A stretch of 33,932 nucleotides of DNA from Zetaproteobacteria bacterium (GCA_003696795.1 RFFT01000015.1:1-33932), one strand, 5' to 3'; numbered from the stretch's first letter, positions 7,865-18,179 are shown. A program made the numbers and translations. Notes: generated from the letters alone by a model not told the origin.

Positions 7865-9511
7865 TCACTCGCGCCGCAACTGCTTGTAGAAATTGATCAA
7901 GCCGTTGGTCGAGGCGTCATGCCCGGAAACCGGCGCATCATCGGTCAATTCGGGAAGAATCTTGCGCGCCAGTTGCTTGCCCAGCTCCACACCCCACTGA
8001 TCGAACGCGTTGATATTCCAGATCACGCTCTGCACGAAGATCTTGTGCTCGTACATCGCGATCAGACTGCCCAGCACACGCGGGGTGAGCTTGCGGAACA
8101 TGATCGAATTGCTCGGTCGGTTGCCCGGGAACACCTTGTGTGGCAAGAGCTCCTCGATCCTCGCTTCGTCCAGGCCCTCGGCGCGCAATTCCTCGCGCAC
8201 CTCCTGTGCCTGTTTGCCGCGCATCAGGGCCTCGCTTTGCGCAAAGAAGTTCGACAACAGCAAACGGTGATGCTCGCCAACCGGATTCTGACTCTCCACC
8301 GGCGCCAGGAAATCGCAAGGTACGAGTTTCGTCCCCTGATGGATCAACTGATAGAAGGCGTGCTGGCCATTGGTGCCCGGCTCGCCCCAGATGATCGGCC
8401 CGGTTGAATAATCCACAAGCTTGCCATCGCGGGTGACCCGCTTGCCATTGCTCTCCATGTCCCCTTGCTGGAAATAGGCCGGAAAACGATGCATGTATTG
8501 GTCATAAGGCAAAATCGCGTGCGAATCTGCGGCAAAGAAATTATTGTACCAAATGCCCAGCAGGGCGAGCACGACCGGCATGTTTTCGGCAAAGGGCGCA
8601 TGGCGAAAATGTTCATCCATCGCATAAGCGCCGTCGAGCAGCTCCTCGAAGCGGTCCATGCCGATATACAGGGCGATCGACAACCCGACTGCACTCCACA
8701 GCGAATAGCGGCCACCCACCCAATCCCAAAATTCGAACATATTGGTCGCATCGATGCCGAACGCGCTCACCGCCTCGGCATTGGTGGATACGGCCACGAA
8801 ATGCCTGGCGATCGCCTCCCGGGTACCGCCCCGGGTGAGGAACCAGTCGCGCGCCGTCCGCGCATTGGCCAGCGTCTCCTGGGTGGTGAACGTCTTGGAC
8901 ACCACCACGAACAATGTGCTCTCACGGTGCAGCTTTTTGAGCGTCTCCACGATATGGGTGCCATCGACATTGGATACGAAATGCACCCGTAGCGCGTCGC
9001 TGCCGTAAGGCCTGAGCGCCTCGGTGACCATCACCGGCCCAAGATCGGAACCGCCGATCCCGATATTCACGACATCGGTGATCCGCTTGCCAGTCGAGCC
9101 ACGCCATTCGCCATTGCGCACCCGCTCCGTAAAGGCGCGCATCTGAGAAAGCACGCGCCGCACATCGGGCATCACGTCCCTTCCATCGACGAATACCGGG
9201 CGGTCCGAACGATTGCGCAAGGCCGTATGCAACACCGCGCGCTGTTCGGTGTTGTTGATCTTCTCGCCATTGAACATGCGCTCGATCCAGCCTCGCAAGT
9301 CCTGCTGCTCGGCCAGCCGCACCAAAAGGCGAATCGTTTCCTCGGTAATGATGTTCTTGGAATAATCCAGCAGAATATCGTCCAGCCGCAACGAAAAGCG
9401 CGCAAAACGCTGCTCATCCTCGGCGAACAAATCGCGCATATGCACCTGTCGCATGCGCGCGGCATGCCGCTCAAGCTTTTGCCATGCTTCGGAACAGATC
9501 AGCTCGGACAC
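7865..9511 (-). CDS. pgi: Glucose-6-phosphate isomerase
   Basis: Interconverts glucose 6-phosphate and fructose 6-phosphate in the cytoplasm. With the GTG start at 9511 the product has 548 residues, one fewer than E. coli Pgi. Signatures: [12 protein letters not shown] (sugar-phosphate binding), [14 protein letters not shown] (family signature 1), Q-G-D-M-E-S-N-G-K (catalytic Glu), [13 protein letters not shown] (catalytic His) and G-V-E-L-G-K-Q-L-A (catalytic Lys). The GTG is preferred over upstream ATGs because GGGAGG lies 5 bases before it and the length then fits the family. The gene is divergent from glgA, placing hexose-phosphate supply beside glycogen synthesis. Confidence 0.97.
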   Translation of the reverse strand: MSELICSEAWQKLERHAARMRQVHMRDLFAEDEQRFARFSLRLDDILLDYSKNIITEETIRLLVRLAEQQDLRGWIERMFNGEKINNTEQRAVLHTALRNRSDRPVFVDGRDVMPDVRRVLSQMRAFTERVRNGEWRGSTGKRITDVVNIGIGGSDLGPVMVTEALRPYGSDALRVHFVSNVDGTHIVETLKKLHRESTLFVVVSKTFTTQETLANARTARDWFLTRGGTREAIARHFVAVSTNAEAVSAFGIDATNMFEFWDWVGGRYSLWSAVGLSIALYIGMDRFEELLDGAYAMDEHFRHAPFAENMPVVLALLGIWYNNFFAADSHAILPYDQYMHRFPAYFQQGDMESNGKRVTRDGKLVDYSTGPIIWGEPGTNGQHAFYQLIHQGTKLVPCDFLAPVESQNPVGEHHRLLLSNFFAQSEALMRGKQAQEVREELRAEGLDEARIEELLPHKVFPGNRPSNSIMFRKLTPRVLGSLIAMYEHKIFVQSVIWNINAFDQWGVELGKQLARKILPELTDDAPVSGHDASTNGLINFYKQLRRE

Positions 9512-9516
9512 CGCAC

Positions 9517-9522
9517 CCTCCC
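9517..9522 (-). promoter_or_regulatory. Shine-Dalgarno deciding the GTG start of pgi
   Basis: On the minus strand GGGAGG is followed by 5 bases and then GTG. No upstream ATG in the same frame has a comparable site, so this fixes the pgi start at 9511. Confidence 0.8.
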
Positions 9523-9587
9523 ATGATCCTTGCCAACGCATGTGATGTTGCCTTGGGACCATGCGCTTGTCGACCCTCAATCCCCGG

Positions 9588-9633
9588 TTCAGACGCCCGC
9601 CGCGCGATGCTATACTGTCGGCCTCGAGGAGGG
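9588..9633 (+). promoter_or_regulatory. Predicted sigma-70 promoter and ribosome site of glgA
   Basis: TTCAGA at 9588-9593 and TATACT at 9611-9616 are separated by 17 bases, a good match to -35/-10 elements. The expected start of transcription is near 9623, giving a very short leader with a strong GAGGAGGG ribosome site at 9626-9633, just before the ATG at 9637. Prediction by eye only. Confidence 0.55.
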
Positions 9634-9636
9634 CCC

Positions 9637-11091
9637 ATGCGCAATATCGTCTTCATGGCTTCCGAAGCCGCGCCGTTGGCCAAAACGGGCGGATTGGCGG
9701 ACGTGACCGGCTCATTGCCGAAGGCGCTAACCCAGCTTGGGTACCATATCACGGTCATCCTTCCCCTGTATCGACGGGAACTCGCCAAAACCGATTATCG
9801 ACCCACCCCCACCAGCATGCGGATTGAAATGTGGGCCGATGGTCGCAAATGGCTCTGCCCGATCCATGAAATCGACATTGCCGGGCTTCGCTACCTGTTG
9901 GTCGAACAGGATGCGCTGTTCGATCGCGACGGCCTCTACGGACCAGCAGGCGGCGCCTATGCGGACAATCTGCTGCGCTTTTTGCTGTTCGACCGTGTCG
10001 CGCTGGAAGTCGCGGCCCGGCTGGGTCCTGACATCGACATCATCCATTGTCATGACTGGCAGACCGGCCTGGTACCGGTGCTGTTGCGTACTCAGTATCT
10101 GCATCTAAAGCCCATTGCCCGGGCGAAAACCGTGTTCACGATCCATAACCTGGCCTACCAGGGCATCTTTTCACCCGACTGGCTGCATCGCCTGGGCCTG
10201 CCCAGCCACCATTTCCATCCCGAAGGCTTCGAGTTCCACGGTCAGATCAATTGCATGAAAGCGGGCATCATGGAGGCCGATGCGATCACCACGGTGAGCC
10301 CGAGCTATGCGCAAGAGATCATGACCCCCGAATACGGCTGTCAACTTGAAGGCTTCTTGGCCAATCACGCCGGTCGGTTGCGCGGAATCGTCAACGGCAT
10401 CGATACCCGTCATTGGGATCCTGCGCATGATGAACATATCGCCGCGCCATTCCGTGTTGGCGACGTGGCCGGCAAGAAGATTTGCAAACAGCAATTACAA
10501 CGCCAGTGCGGGCTGGATCAGGAAGCGGACACCCCCTTGCTGACCCTGATTTCCCGCCTTGCCGAGCAGAAGGGCATCGATCTCATGCTTGCCAATATCG
10601 AGCGCTGGATCGAACAGGGATACCAGTTGGCCATTCTGGGTTCCGGCGACCCCGCCCTGGAACAGGCATTGCACGAGTTCAGCAACCGATATCCGCAACG
10701 CATGTATTTCTGGCAGGGGTTCAACGAGTCACTGGCGCGGCGCATGTACGCCGGCGGAGACATCTTTTTGATGCCCTCCCGCTTCGAGCCCTGCGGCCTG
10801 GGTCAATTGATGGCCATGCGCTACGGCAATGTGCCCGTCGTGCGCGCCACCGGCGGCCTCAAGGATACGGTCATCGACTATTTTGCCGACAAACGCCACG
10901 CAACAGGGGTGCATTTCCGCGAAGCCAGCGCGGAGGCTCTCGACGCGGCGGTCACCGTGGCGGTCGCACTCTACCGCCGCCCTGCCGTATGGCGAAGAAT
11001 ACGCAACAACGCCCTACGCCGCGACTCGTCCTGGCAGGCATCGGCCAGACACTACGATGCGCTGTATCGCGCGCTCACGCATGACGACTGA
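9637..11091 (+). CDS. glgA: Glycogen synthase (ADP-glucose type)
   Basis: A 484-residue GT5-family glucosyltransferase that extends alpha-1,4-glucan chains from ADP-glucose. The N-terminal K-T-G-G-L-A-D-V (16-23) is the ADP-glucose-binding signature; H-C-H-D-W-Q-T-G-L follows near 135-145, then [11 protein letters not shown], and the C-terminal half has the retaining GT-B motif [11 protein letters not shown] near 380-390 with the following [12 protein letters not shown]. Length matches E. coli GlgA (477). ATG at 9637 has a strong ribosome site; a longer open frame upstream overlaps pgi on the other strand and is not homologous. The stop overlaps the ROK kinase start by 11 bases, implying coupled translation. 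Confidence 0.96.
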   Translation: MRNIVFMASEAAPLAKTGGLADVTGSLPKALTQLGYHITVILPLYRRELAKTDYRPTPTSMRIEMWADGRKWLCPIHEIDIAGLRYLLVEQDALFDRDGLYGPAGGAYADNLLRFLLFDRVALEVAARLGPDIDIIHCHDWQTGLVPVLLRTQYLHLKPIARAKTVFTIHNLAYQGIFSPDWLHRLGLPSHHFHPEGFEFHGQINCMKAGIMEADAITTVSPSYAQEIMTPEYGCQLEGFLANHAGRLRGIVNGIDTRHWDPAHDEHIAAPFRVGDVAGKKICKQQLQRQCGLDQEADTPLLTLISRLAEQKGIDLMLANIERWIEQGYQLAILGSGDPALEQALHEFSNRYPQRMYFWQGFNESLARRMYAGGDIFLMPSRFEPCGLGQLMAMRYGNVPVVRATGGLKDTVIDYFADKRHATGVHFREASAEALDAAVTVAVALYRRPAVWRRIRNNALRRDSSWQASARHYDALYRALTHDD

Positions 11092-11998
11092 AGCGGTCCT
11101 GGCCGTCGACATCGGCGGCACCAACGTGCGCCTGGCGCTCGTGGACGCGACCGGAAACCTCCTCGCCGATTGGCGCGCCACCCTGCATCTATCCCACGTG
11201 CAAAGCGAAACAACGATGATCGACACGATCGCGGAATTGCTCCGCCCCACCTTGCGCAAGCATCCGGTTCGCGCCATCGGCATTGGGTTTCCCGGCTTCT
11301 TCGACACTTCCCGCGGTCTGCTCATCGCCTCGCCCAACCTGCCGTATATCCACAACCTTCCCCTCGCCAAGTTGCTCACCACCGCGCTAAGCGTACCGGT
11401 CACGCTACAAAACGACGCCTTGTGCGCAGCACTTGGTGAATTTCATTTCGGGGAGGGTCGAGATGCCAGCAATTTGTTGCACATCACGCTGGGCACCGGC
11501 GTTGGCGGCGGCTTGATCCTCAATGGCCAACCCTGGACGGGAGAGTCCGGCATGGCCATGGAATTCGGACATACGCGCGTGCATCCCGAACCGACCGCGC
11601 GTTGGTGCGGTTGCGGCAATCAGGGATGCCTGGAGGCCTATGCCTCCGCCACCGCCATCACCCGCATGTACGCGGATATCACCGGCGAGCGGCTTGATGC
11701 GAAACAAGTGCAACAACGCGCGCGAGAAGGCGACAGCCTGGCGCATGCCCTCTGGACACAAGCCGGCTCCAGCCTCGGCGCCGCCATCGCGCAATGCGTC
11801 GTGCTGCTGGACATCCACCGCATCACCATCAGCGGCGGTCTACTCGGCGCCTGGGATTTGTTTTATCCCGCGCTGCACAACACGCTGGAGCGCGTGGTCA
11901 TTTCCGCCCAACGGGAACGGGTCTCGGTCCGCGCGTCCCGCCTCAACGATCGGGCGGGATTGCTTGGCGCGGCGATACTGGCCAGGCTATCGCTATAG
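11081..11998 (+). CDS. ROK-family sugar kinase, probable glucokinase
   Basis: A 305-residue ATP-dependent kinase. The phosphate-binding loop is V-D-I-G-G-T-N-V-R (D10-G13), the catalytic base is probably D112 in Q-N-D-A, and the ROK signature is complete: H164 in G-H-T-R-V plus C176-G-C-G-N-Q-G-C183-L-E, the structural zinc site. ROK enzymes include glucokinase, fructokinase and N-acetylmannosamine or N-acetylglucosamine kinases; the context (overlap with glgA, divergent pgi) favours glucose, but specificity cannot be read from the sequence. It overlaps glgA by 11 bases and its stop overlaps the converging mgtE stop by 6 bases, so there is no room for a terminator. Confidence 0.88.
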   Translation: MTTEAVLAVDIGGTNVRLALVDATGNLLADWRATLHLSHVQSETTMIDTIAELLRPTLRKHPVRAIGIGFPGFFDTSRGLLIASPNLPYIHNLPLAKLLTTALSVPVTLQNDALCAALGEFHFGEGRDASNLLHITLGTGVGGGLILNGQPWTGESGMAMEFGHTRVHPEPTARWCGCGNQGCLEAYASATAITRMYADITGERLDAKQVQQRAREGDSLAHALWTQAGSSLGAAIAQCVVLLDIHRITISGGLLGAWDLFYPALHNTLERVVISAQRERVSVRASRLNDRAGLLGAAILARLSL

Positions 11999-13351
11999 CA
12001 GAAACACCGTCGCCAAACCGAGAAAGCTGAGAAAGCCAACCACATCGGTGACGGTGGTCAAAATTGTGCCCGAGGCAAGCGCCGGATCAATGTTCAAACG
12101 CTGCAGGGTCAGTGGAATCACGGCGCCGGCAAGCCCCGCCGCGAACAGGTTGATCAACATCGCCGCGGCTATCACCAGCCCCAGACGCACACCGACCTCG
12201 GGAAACCAAAAGGTCGCCACCACGCCCATGACAAGCGCGAACACCATGCCGGACACGACACCCACCAAAACCTCCTTGGCCAGAGCACGGCGCGCGTTGT
12301 CAAAGGTCACCCGCCCGAGCGCGATGCCGCGCACGATCACCGTCAGCGTCTGGGTGCCGGCGATGCCGCCCATACTGGCCACGATCGGCATCAAGACCGC
12401 CAACGCCACAATCCGGGCAATCGTCTGCTCGAACTGGGCAATGACCAGCGAGGCGGCAATCGCGGTTCCGAGGTTGACCAGCAACCAGACCCCACGCCGC
12501 TTAGCGGTGGTCAGGACAGGCTCGGACAGGTCATCCTCGTCGGACAACGCGGCCAGGCGATACATGTCCTCCGTGGCCTCTTCGTGAATCACGTCGATCA
12601 CGTCATCGGCGGTAATACGCCCGACCAGCACGCCACGTTCATCGACAACCGGCAGGGCCAACACATCGTATTTCTCGAAAATCTTGGCCACCTCTTCCTG
12701 ATCCTGACCCGCCAAGGCTCGCGGGAAGTCTCGATTCTGAATCTCGCTTACCCGCTGCTCCGGCTCGCTGAGCAACAGCTTGTGCAGGGGAAGCACGCCC
12801 GTTAAGCGGTCGTCATCATCCACCACGTAGATGTAGTTCAGGTTCTCGATGTCGCGTCCCCACCGACGCAACACCTTGAGCACCGTATCCACCGTCCAAT
12901 CGTCGCGCACCTTGAACAGCTCGGCCTGCATCAGGCCACCGGCGGACTCCTCGTCATGCGCAAGCAACGGCGCCAGCTCCCGCCGTTCGTCCGGCTCAAG
13001 GCGGCCGATCACCACCTCCGCCACCGGCTTGTCCACCGCCTGCAACAAGTCCGCCGCATCGTCCGAGTCGAGGTGCTCGACGATATCCTCGATGTCGCTG
13101 GGCTGCAGACCGGCCAACAGGTCTTCCCGCATGCCTTCGGGAAGCTGAAGCAGCACATCGCCAATCCGTTGCTCCTCCACGCACTGGAGTAGCAGCCTGC
13201 GTTGCGCGTCATCGCGGCAGTCGATCACCAAGGCCGCGATTTCCGATTCATGCATCGCGGCAAAACGCTGTCGCAAGTGTTCGGGGGCCGCAGTGGCAAG
13301 CTGCAGCGCTTCGTCAAGGCTCAGGGCACGTGTCTTGCTCGAATCTCGCAT
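11993..13351 (-). CDS. mgtE: MgtE-family magnesium transporter
   Basis: A 452-residue channel-type Mg2+ transporter. The order is classic: N-terminal superhelical domain (about 10-135, with P-E-G-M-R-E-D and H-L-D-S-D-D-A-A-D-L-L repeats), two CBS domains (about 140-262, including Y-I-Y-V-V-D-D-D-D-R-L-T-G-V and A-L-P-V-V-D-E-R-G-V-L-V-G), a plug helix, and five transmembrane helices from about residue 287. The pore motif is M-P-I-V-A-S-M-G-G-I-A-G-T-Q and the final helices contain T-D-V-V-G-F, which holds the Mg-binding Asp. ATG at 13351 is used; GTG at 13360 with GGAG seven bases upstream is an equally good alternative. There is no space for an M-box riboswitch in the 133-base divergent gap to mfd. 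Confidence 0.95.
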   Translation of the reverse strand: MRDSSKTRALSLDEALQLATAAPEHLRQRFAAMHESEIAALVIDCRDDAQRRLLLQCVEEQRIGDVLLQLPEGMREDLLAGLQPSDIEDIVEHLDSDDAADLLQAVDKPVAEVVIGRLEPDERRELAPLLAHDEESAGGLMQAELFKVRDDWTVDTVLKVLRRWGRDIENLNYIYVVDDDDRLTGVLPLHKLLLSEPEQRVSEIQNRDFPRALAGQDQEEVAKIFEKYDVLALPVVDERGVLVGRITADDVIDVIHEEATEDMYRLAALSDEDDLSEPVLTTAKRRGVWLLVNLGTAIAASLVIAQFEQTIARIVALAVLMPIVASMGGIAGTQTLTVIVRGIALGRVTFDNARRALAKEVLVGVVSGMVFALVMGVVATFWFPEVGVRLGLVIAAAMLINLFAAGLAGAVIPLTLQRLNIDPALASGTILTTVTDVVGFLSFLGLATVFLL

Positions 13352-13484
13352 CTGACTCACACCTCTGCTCCTTGGATTGTCGATGAGACAAAGCCGGCGA
13401 TGATACAGCAATACGCCCGCAAATGAACCCGCAAAGCCATACCCAAGATGGTGTTGCGATGTGTTTTGTGCAGCATTGCCCGCC

Positions 13485-16400
13485 ATGAACGCATCGACCC
13501 AAGGCAAAGCGACGGAAGCGCCGGGCCTGTCCTGGCGACTGAGCCAACTCGCCGATGACGACCGGCTGCATGTGTGGATTGCGCCGGATGTGCGCAGCTA
13601 TCGCCAGCTTGCCGAAGAACTCGCCTTTTTCCTGCAACGCATGCGCGACCGCCTGTGGCTGTTCCCGGCTTGGGAAATTCTGCCCTATGATCGCGTCGCT
13701 CCACATCACACCATCGTCGGCCAGCGTTTCCTGACCTTGAACCGACTATTGAACACGGCCAGGCCGAAAGGCGTGCTGCTCACCGCCCTGCCGGCCTGGC
13801 TGCAGCGCATCGCGCCCAAAAACATCGTGGCGGCCCATGTATGGCAACTGAAACAAGGCACCCGCGTGGACATCGAAGCCTTGCGCGGACGCCTGATCGA
13901 AGCGGGCATGATGGCCACGGACCGCGTGCTGGCCCCCGGCGAATTCGCCATCCGGGGCGGCCTGATCGACCTCTGGCCAGCGTCGGAAACCATGCCGCTG
14001 CGGCTGGATATGTTCGATGACGAAATCGAAAGCATTCGCCGCTTCGATCCGGAAACGCAACGCTCCGGCGAGCGGATTCCTTCGTTCCAGGCCGTGCCCG
14101 CACGCGAGGTAATTCTCGACGAGACCGGACGCGCCACCTTTCGCGCCGCCTTCCGGCAACGCTTCCCGCACCTGCGCAAGCATCCGATGTTGCTCTCCGC
14201 CGAGGCGGGACGCCCCCACCCCGGCATCGAATCCCTGCTGCCCCTGGTCTACGGCAAGACGTCGCGCCTGCAGGATTATCTGCCGGCGGATGCCAGCATC
14301 CTCGCCCCCGACACGATCGACGCCTTGCGCGAACAGTTTGCCGGCCAGGTGCGCGAACAGTTCTCGCTCATTTCCTCCCGCTCCGATCCCGTGATCAGTC
14401 CGCAGGAGCTGTATGCCACCGAAACCCCGATCCATGCCGCAACCCTCGGCACGCAAGATCTCCGTCCCGCCCCGGCGATCGACCCCGCGCAGCCCCATCC
14501 CCTTGGCGCGCTGCAGCAAAAACTCGCCCAACACTTGCGCGACGGCTGGCATATCTGCTTGGTGGCGCATGGTCCAGGGCAACAAGAGCGCATGATCGAG
14601 GCGCTGGAGACGCTGAGCGGCGAGATCCCACGCTGTTCGGACCTGCATGAGGCCAGCGCGCATCCCTTGGCCAGTTGCATTGGCGCGCTGGATGCGGGCT
14701 TCATGGTGCCCTCCAGCCGGCTGATCGTGCTGACCGGTCGCGAGCTTCTTGGGCAGCGTCTGCCGCGCAAACGACGAGGCTCCCACCTGCCACGCGCGGA
14801 TGTCTTCTCCACGCTGGCGGAACTGGAGTGCGGACGCCATGTGGTGCATGAAGACCATGGCGTGGGCCGCTATCTGGGTCTGGAAACCATTACCGATGGC
14901 GAACATGCGGCGGACTTCATCAAAATCGAGTACGCGGACGGGGCGCATGTGTTCGTGCCGGTGGAGGAACTGGGGCGACTCCATCGCTACACCGGCGACG
15001 AAGCGCCCAAACTCGACCGGCTTGGCTCGGACAAGTGGAAACGCACGCGGGAACGGGCGCGGCGGGACCTCTTGGCCATGGCGCATGAGCTGATCGACAT
15101 CGAGGCGGCCCGCAGCCAGGTCCGTCGCCCCCCCTATCTGCCGGACACACGCATTCATGCCGCCCTTGAGGAATTCTCCGCCCGCTTCCCATTCGAGGAA
15201 ACCGAAGACCAGGCGGCGGCGATCGACGCCATCATCGCCGACCTCAGTCGAGACAAGCCCATGGATCGCGTCATCTGCGGCGATGTCGGCTTTGGCAAAA
15301 CCGAAGTCGCGATGCGCGCGGCGTTCGTCGTAGCCTCCGCCGGCAAGCAGGTTGCCGTCCTCGCCCCCACCACGGTGCTGGCCAACCAGCATTACAACTC
15401 GTTCGTCGAGCGCTTTTCCGGCTGCGGTTTCAATATCGCGTTGATTTCGCGCCTGCAGGGCAAGAAGGAAAGCGCGCGCATTGCGCAAGAACTGCGCAGC
15501 GGTGTCATTCGTATCGTGATCGGCACCCATCGTCTGTTGTCCGACCAGTTCTCGTTCGCCGACTTAGGGCTGGTCATCATCGATGAGGAGCAACGGTTCG
15601 GCGTGCGCCACAAGCAAAAGCTCAAGGCCTTTCACGCAAGTGTCGATCTGTTGACGCTGACCGCCACCCCCATCCCCCGCACCTTGCACCAAACCCTGGC
15701 GGGACTGCGGGACGTGTCGATCATCAGCACCCCGCCGGCCGAGCGCGAGGCCATCCGCACCATTGTGGCCACCTTCGATCCGCAACTGGCCAACGAAGCC
15801 ATCCGCCGCGAGCTGTATCGCGGTGGCCAAGTGTATTATCTGCACAACCATGTGCGCAGCATCGAGCGCATCGCGAAACGGCTCAGAGAGGACATTCCGG
15901 AAGCGGAAATCGGCATCGCGCACGGCCAAATGACCCCTGCCGAACTGGACCGGCAAATGATGGCCTTTTACGAGGGGCGGCTGCATATCCTGGTTTGCAC
16001 GACCATCATCGAGTCCGGCCTCGATGTACCCAACGCGAACACGTTGATCGTCGAACGCGCCGACCTGTTGGGACTGGCACAGCTGCATCAAATTCGCGGT
16101 CGCGTGGGACGCAGTCACCGGCAGGCCTTTGCCTACCTGTTCACACCCGACCCGCGGGCGATGACGTCGGACGCGCGCGAGCGTCTGCAGGCCATTGCGG
16201 AGCATTGCGAACTGGGCGCAGGCTTCCTGTTGGCTCGGCAGGACATGGAAATACGCGGCGCGGGCAATCTATTGGGCGCGGAACAAAGCGGAAAAATCGA
16301 GGAGATCGGCCTCGATTTGTACATGGAGATGCTCAACGATGCGGTGCGCGAGGCGCGCGGCGAACGCAAACCCACGCAATACAAGTGCGAACTGGCCCTG

Positions 16401-16829
16401 GGGATCAATGCCATCCTGCCGGCGGATTACATTCCCCAGCAAGGTGAACGCCTGTCCCTGTATCGTCGCATCGCGCGTGCGATGGATGATGCGCAAATCA
16501 CCATGCTGTTCGAGGAAATGACCGACCGCTTCGGACGCATGCCCGAGGAGGCCTTGCTATGTCTGGAAAGCGCACGCGTGCGCTGGCGCTGTCAGCAACT
16601 GGCCATCCCCGCGATCAAGCGCACCGGTCTTGGATTGCGTATTCAGTTCACGGCGGACTCCCCTATTGAGCCAGCCGCGATGCTGGCCCGGGTGCAGGCG
16701 GAACCGCAGCGCTTTCGGCTGACACCGGATGGGCAATTGACCTTGCTTGATCCGGGCGCATCCGCTCGGGCCATGCTGAAAAACTGCATTGCCTTCCTGG
16801 ATACATTGCTTGAGGATGCCCGGCCATGA
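13485..16829 (+). CDS. mfd: Transcription-repair coupling factor
   Basis: A 1114-residue DNA translocase that removes RNA polymerase stalled at lesions and recruits UvrA. Domains in order: a UvrB-homologous, UvrA-binding region in the first about 340 residues (W-L-F-P-A-W-E-I-L-P-Y-D is typical), the CarD/CdnL-like RNA-polymerase-interacting domain near 450-520 (G-R-H-V-V-H-E-D-H-G-V-G-R-Y), a RecG-like helicase core with Walker A G-D-V-G-F-G-K-T at 599-606 and D-E-E-Q at 700-703, the translocation (TRG) region after R-G-R-V-G-R, and the C-terminal autoinhibitory domain. Size is close to E. coli Mfd (1148). ATG at 13485 lacks a clear ribosome site; ATG at 13461 (8 more residues) is an alternative. 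The stop overlaps serB as ATGA. Confidence 0.97.
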   Translation: MNASTQGKATEAPGLSWRLSQLADDDRLHVWIAPDVRSYRQLAEELAFFLQRMRDRLWLFPAWEILPYDRVAPHHTIVGQRFLTLNRLLNTARPKGVLLTALPAWLQRIAPKNIVAAHVWQLKQGTRVDIEALRGRLIEAGMMATDRVLAPGEFAIRGGLIDLWPASETMPLRLDMFDDEIESIRRFDPETQRSGERIPSFQAVPAREVILDETGRATFRAAFRQRFPHLRKHPMLLSAEAGRPHPGIESLLPLVYGKTSRLQDYLPADASILAPDTIDALREQFAGQVREQFSLISSRSDPVISPQELYATETPIHAATLGTQDLRPAPAIDPAQPHPLGALQQKLAQHLRDGWHICLVAHGPGQQERMIEALETLSGEIPRCSDLHEASAHPLASCIGALDAGFMVPSSRLIVLTGRELLGQRLPRKRRGSHLPRADVFSTLAELECGRHVVHEDHGVGRYLGLETITDGEHAADFIKIEYADGAHVFVPVEELGRLHRYTGDEAPKLDRLGSDKWKRTRERARRDLLAMAHELIDIEAARSQVRRPPYLPDTRIHAALEEFSARFPFEETEDQAAAIDAIIADLSRDKPMDRVICGDVGFGKTEVAMRAAFVVASAGKQVAVLAPTTVLANQHYNSFVERFSGCGFNIALISRLQGKKESARIAQELRSGVIRIVIGTHRLLSDQFSFADLGLVIIDEEQRFGVRHKQKLKAFHASVDLLTLTATPIPRTLHQTLAGLRDVSIISTPPAEREAIRTIVATFDPQLANEAIRRELYRGGQVYYLHNHVRSIERIAKRLREDIPEAEIGIAHGQMTPAELDRQMMAFYEGRLHILVCTTIIESGLDVPNANTLIVERADLLGLAQLHQIRGRVGRSHRQAFAYLFTPDPRAMTSDARERLQAIAEHCELGAGFLLARQDMEIRGAGNLLGAEQSGKIEEIGLDLYMEMLNDAVREARGERKPTQYKCELALGINAILPADYIPQQGERLSLYRRIARAMDDAQITMLFEEMTDRFGRMPEEALLCLESARVRWRCQQLAIPAIKRTGLGLRIQFTADSPIEPAAMLARVQAEPQRFRLTPDGQLTLLDPGASARAMLKNCIAFLDTLLEDARP

Positions 16830-17488
16830 ACGATACCCGCCCCCGCCTGCATCTGCCCGGCTTGCTGTTCATGGACATGGACTCCACCCTGATCCAATGC
16901 GAGTGCATTGACGAGATCGCCGATTTTCTCGGTATCAAGCCGCAAATCGCAGCCATCACCGAACGTGCGATGCGCGGCGAGCTCGATTTCGCGGCCTCGT
17001 TGACCGAACGGGTGCAGTTGCTCGCGGGCCTTCCCGCCGAGGTGCTCGAACGCGTGTACCGGGAACGGATTCGTCTTACCCCTGGCGCCCAAACGTTGAT
17101 CGACACCCTGAAACGCCATGGCTGGCGCGTAGGCCTTGTTTCCGGCGGTTTCACCTACTTCACCGATCGCCTGCAACAGCGCTTGGGTCTCGATTTCGTA
17201 CGCGCCAATGTGTTGGAGATTCGCCAGGGAAAACTGACCGGCAAGGTGCTCGGCGACATTGTGGATGCAAAGACGAAACGGCGTTGCCTGATCGAACAGG
17301 CTGCGATTCATAATATTCCCATGCGGCAGACGGTAGCCATTGGCGATGGCGCCAACGATCTGCCGATGATCTTGAGTGCCGGCATGGGGATTGCCTTCCA
17401 TGCCAAGCCCGCGGTGGTCGCTCAGGCGCCCTATGCGATCCAGGAGGGCGGCCTGGATCGGGTGCTTGAGCTGCTCGCGGCGCCTTGA
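16826..17488 (+). CDS. serB: Phosphoserine phosphatase
   Basis: A 220-residue HAD-superfamily enzyme for the last step of serine synthesis. Motif I is M-D-M-D-S-T (nucleophile D17, acid D19), followed by E-C-I-D-E-I-A, the cap helices with M-R-G-E-L-D-F-A-A-S-L, motif II S-G-G-F-T-Y-F near 111-117, a Lys for motif III, and motif IV I-G-D-G-A-N-D-L-P-M near 172-181. It is a short SerB with no N-terminal ACT domain (E. coli SerB has 322 residues). It starts inside the mfd stop (ATGA overlap) and is 31 bases before hflD. Confidence 0.94.
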   Translation: MNDTRPRLHLPGLLFMDMDSTLIQCECIDEIADFLGIKPQIAAITERAMRGELDFAASLTERVQLLAGLPAEVLERVYRERIRLTPGAQTLIDTLKRHGWRVGLVSGGFTYFTDRLQQRLGLDFVRANVLEIRQGKLTGKVLGDIVDAKTKRRCLIEQAAIHNIPMRQTVAIGDGANDLPMILSAGMGIAFHAKPAVVAQAPYAIQEGGLDRVLELLAAP

Positions 17489-17519
17489 ATTTTTCGTATC
17501 CGCTTCCCATGATCCGGTC

Positions 17520-18179
17520 ATGAGCCAGTTTGCCGATGCGCTGCATCAACGAACCCTGGCGCTGGCCGCCATGCTGCAGGCGGCACGCATGGTAGACCGT
17601 CTGGCCCGGAAAGGGACGTGTGACGCTGAAGATTTCGCGATCTTCGTCAAAGCCATCTTCGCCCCGGCCGAGCAAAGGGTGGAGCGCGTTTACGGCGACG
17701 CGCGCCACTTGCGCGTCGGCTTGCGCCTGTTGCATGACCTGCTCGCCGGCCAGCAGCTGGAGCGGGGTCAGGATATCCTGCGCATGAGCGCCACCTTGAT
17801 GACGCTGGAAAAACGGCTAAGCCGAAACGCGAACATGTTGGGAAAACTTGCCGACGGACTGGCACGCATTCGCCGGCAGGCTGAATACTTCCACGACACC
17901 ACCCATGAGACGGTCATCGCCAACCTGGCCGATCTGTATGGGGAAACGCTGAGCACCATGAAACCCCGAGTCATCGTGCACGGCAAACAGGTTTATCTTC
18001 GTCAAAGTGAGCATACCCGCCGGATTCGCACGCTGTTGTTGTCCGCCATCCGCGCGGCCCATCTTTGGCGCAAACATGGCGGCAGCCATTTCACACTACT
18101 GTTGCGCCGCCGCGCATTGTTGCGCGCCGCTGACGCGCTGCTGGCGCTAACCGCCGACGATCAGTCGTCCTCGCCGTAA
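17520..18179 (+). CDS. hflD: HflD, lysogenization regulator / membrane-associated protein homologue
   Basis: A 219-residue all-helical protein of the HflD family. Recognisable features are the N-terminal T-L-A-L-A-A-M-L-Q-A-A-R-M-V-D-R-L-A-R-K-G pattern, C-D-A-E-D-F, then L-R-V-G-L-R-L-L, the L-M-T-L-E-K-R-L-S segment, and the C-terminal V-R/R-T-L-L-L-S-A-I-R-A-A-H-L-W-R-K-H-G-G repeat-like helix close to E. coli HflD (V-R-A-T-L-L-A-G-I-R-A-A-V-L-W). In E. coli the protein is peripheral to the inner membrane and limits lambda CII; its cellular role is not settled. In enterobacteria it lies between purB and mnmA; here it follows serB. The start ATG has only a weak ribosome site. The 3' end overlaps sixA by 19 bases on opposite strands. 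Confidence 0.9.
   Translation: MSQFADALHQRTLALAAMLQAARMVDRLARKGTCDAEDFAIFVKAIFAPAEQRVERVYGDARHLRVGLRLLHDLLAGQQLERGQDILRMSATLMTLEKRLSRNANMLGKLADGLARIRRQAEYFHDTTHETVIANLADLYGETLSTMKPRVIVHGKQVYLRQSEHTRRIRTLLLSAIRAAHLWRKHGGSHFTLLLRRRALLRAADALLALTADDQSSSP

Noticed and set aside
13352-13484. M-box (magnesium) riboswitch upstream of mgtE
   Set aside because: The divergent gap to mfd is 133 bases and shows no M-box-like helices; M-box leaders are longer and mainly found in other phyla.
13746-15530. 594-codon open frame on the minus strand opposite mfd
   Set aside because: It is antisense to conserved Mfd domains, has no ribosome site, and its product has no recognisable motif.
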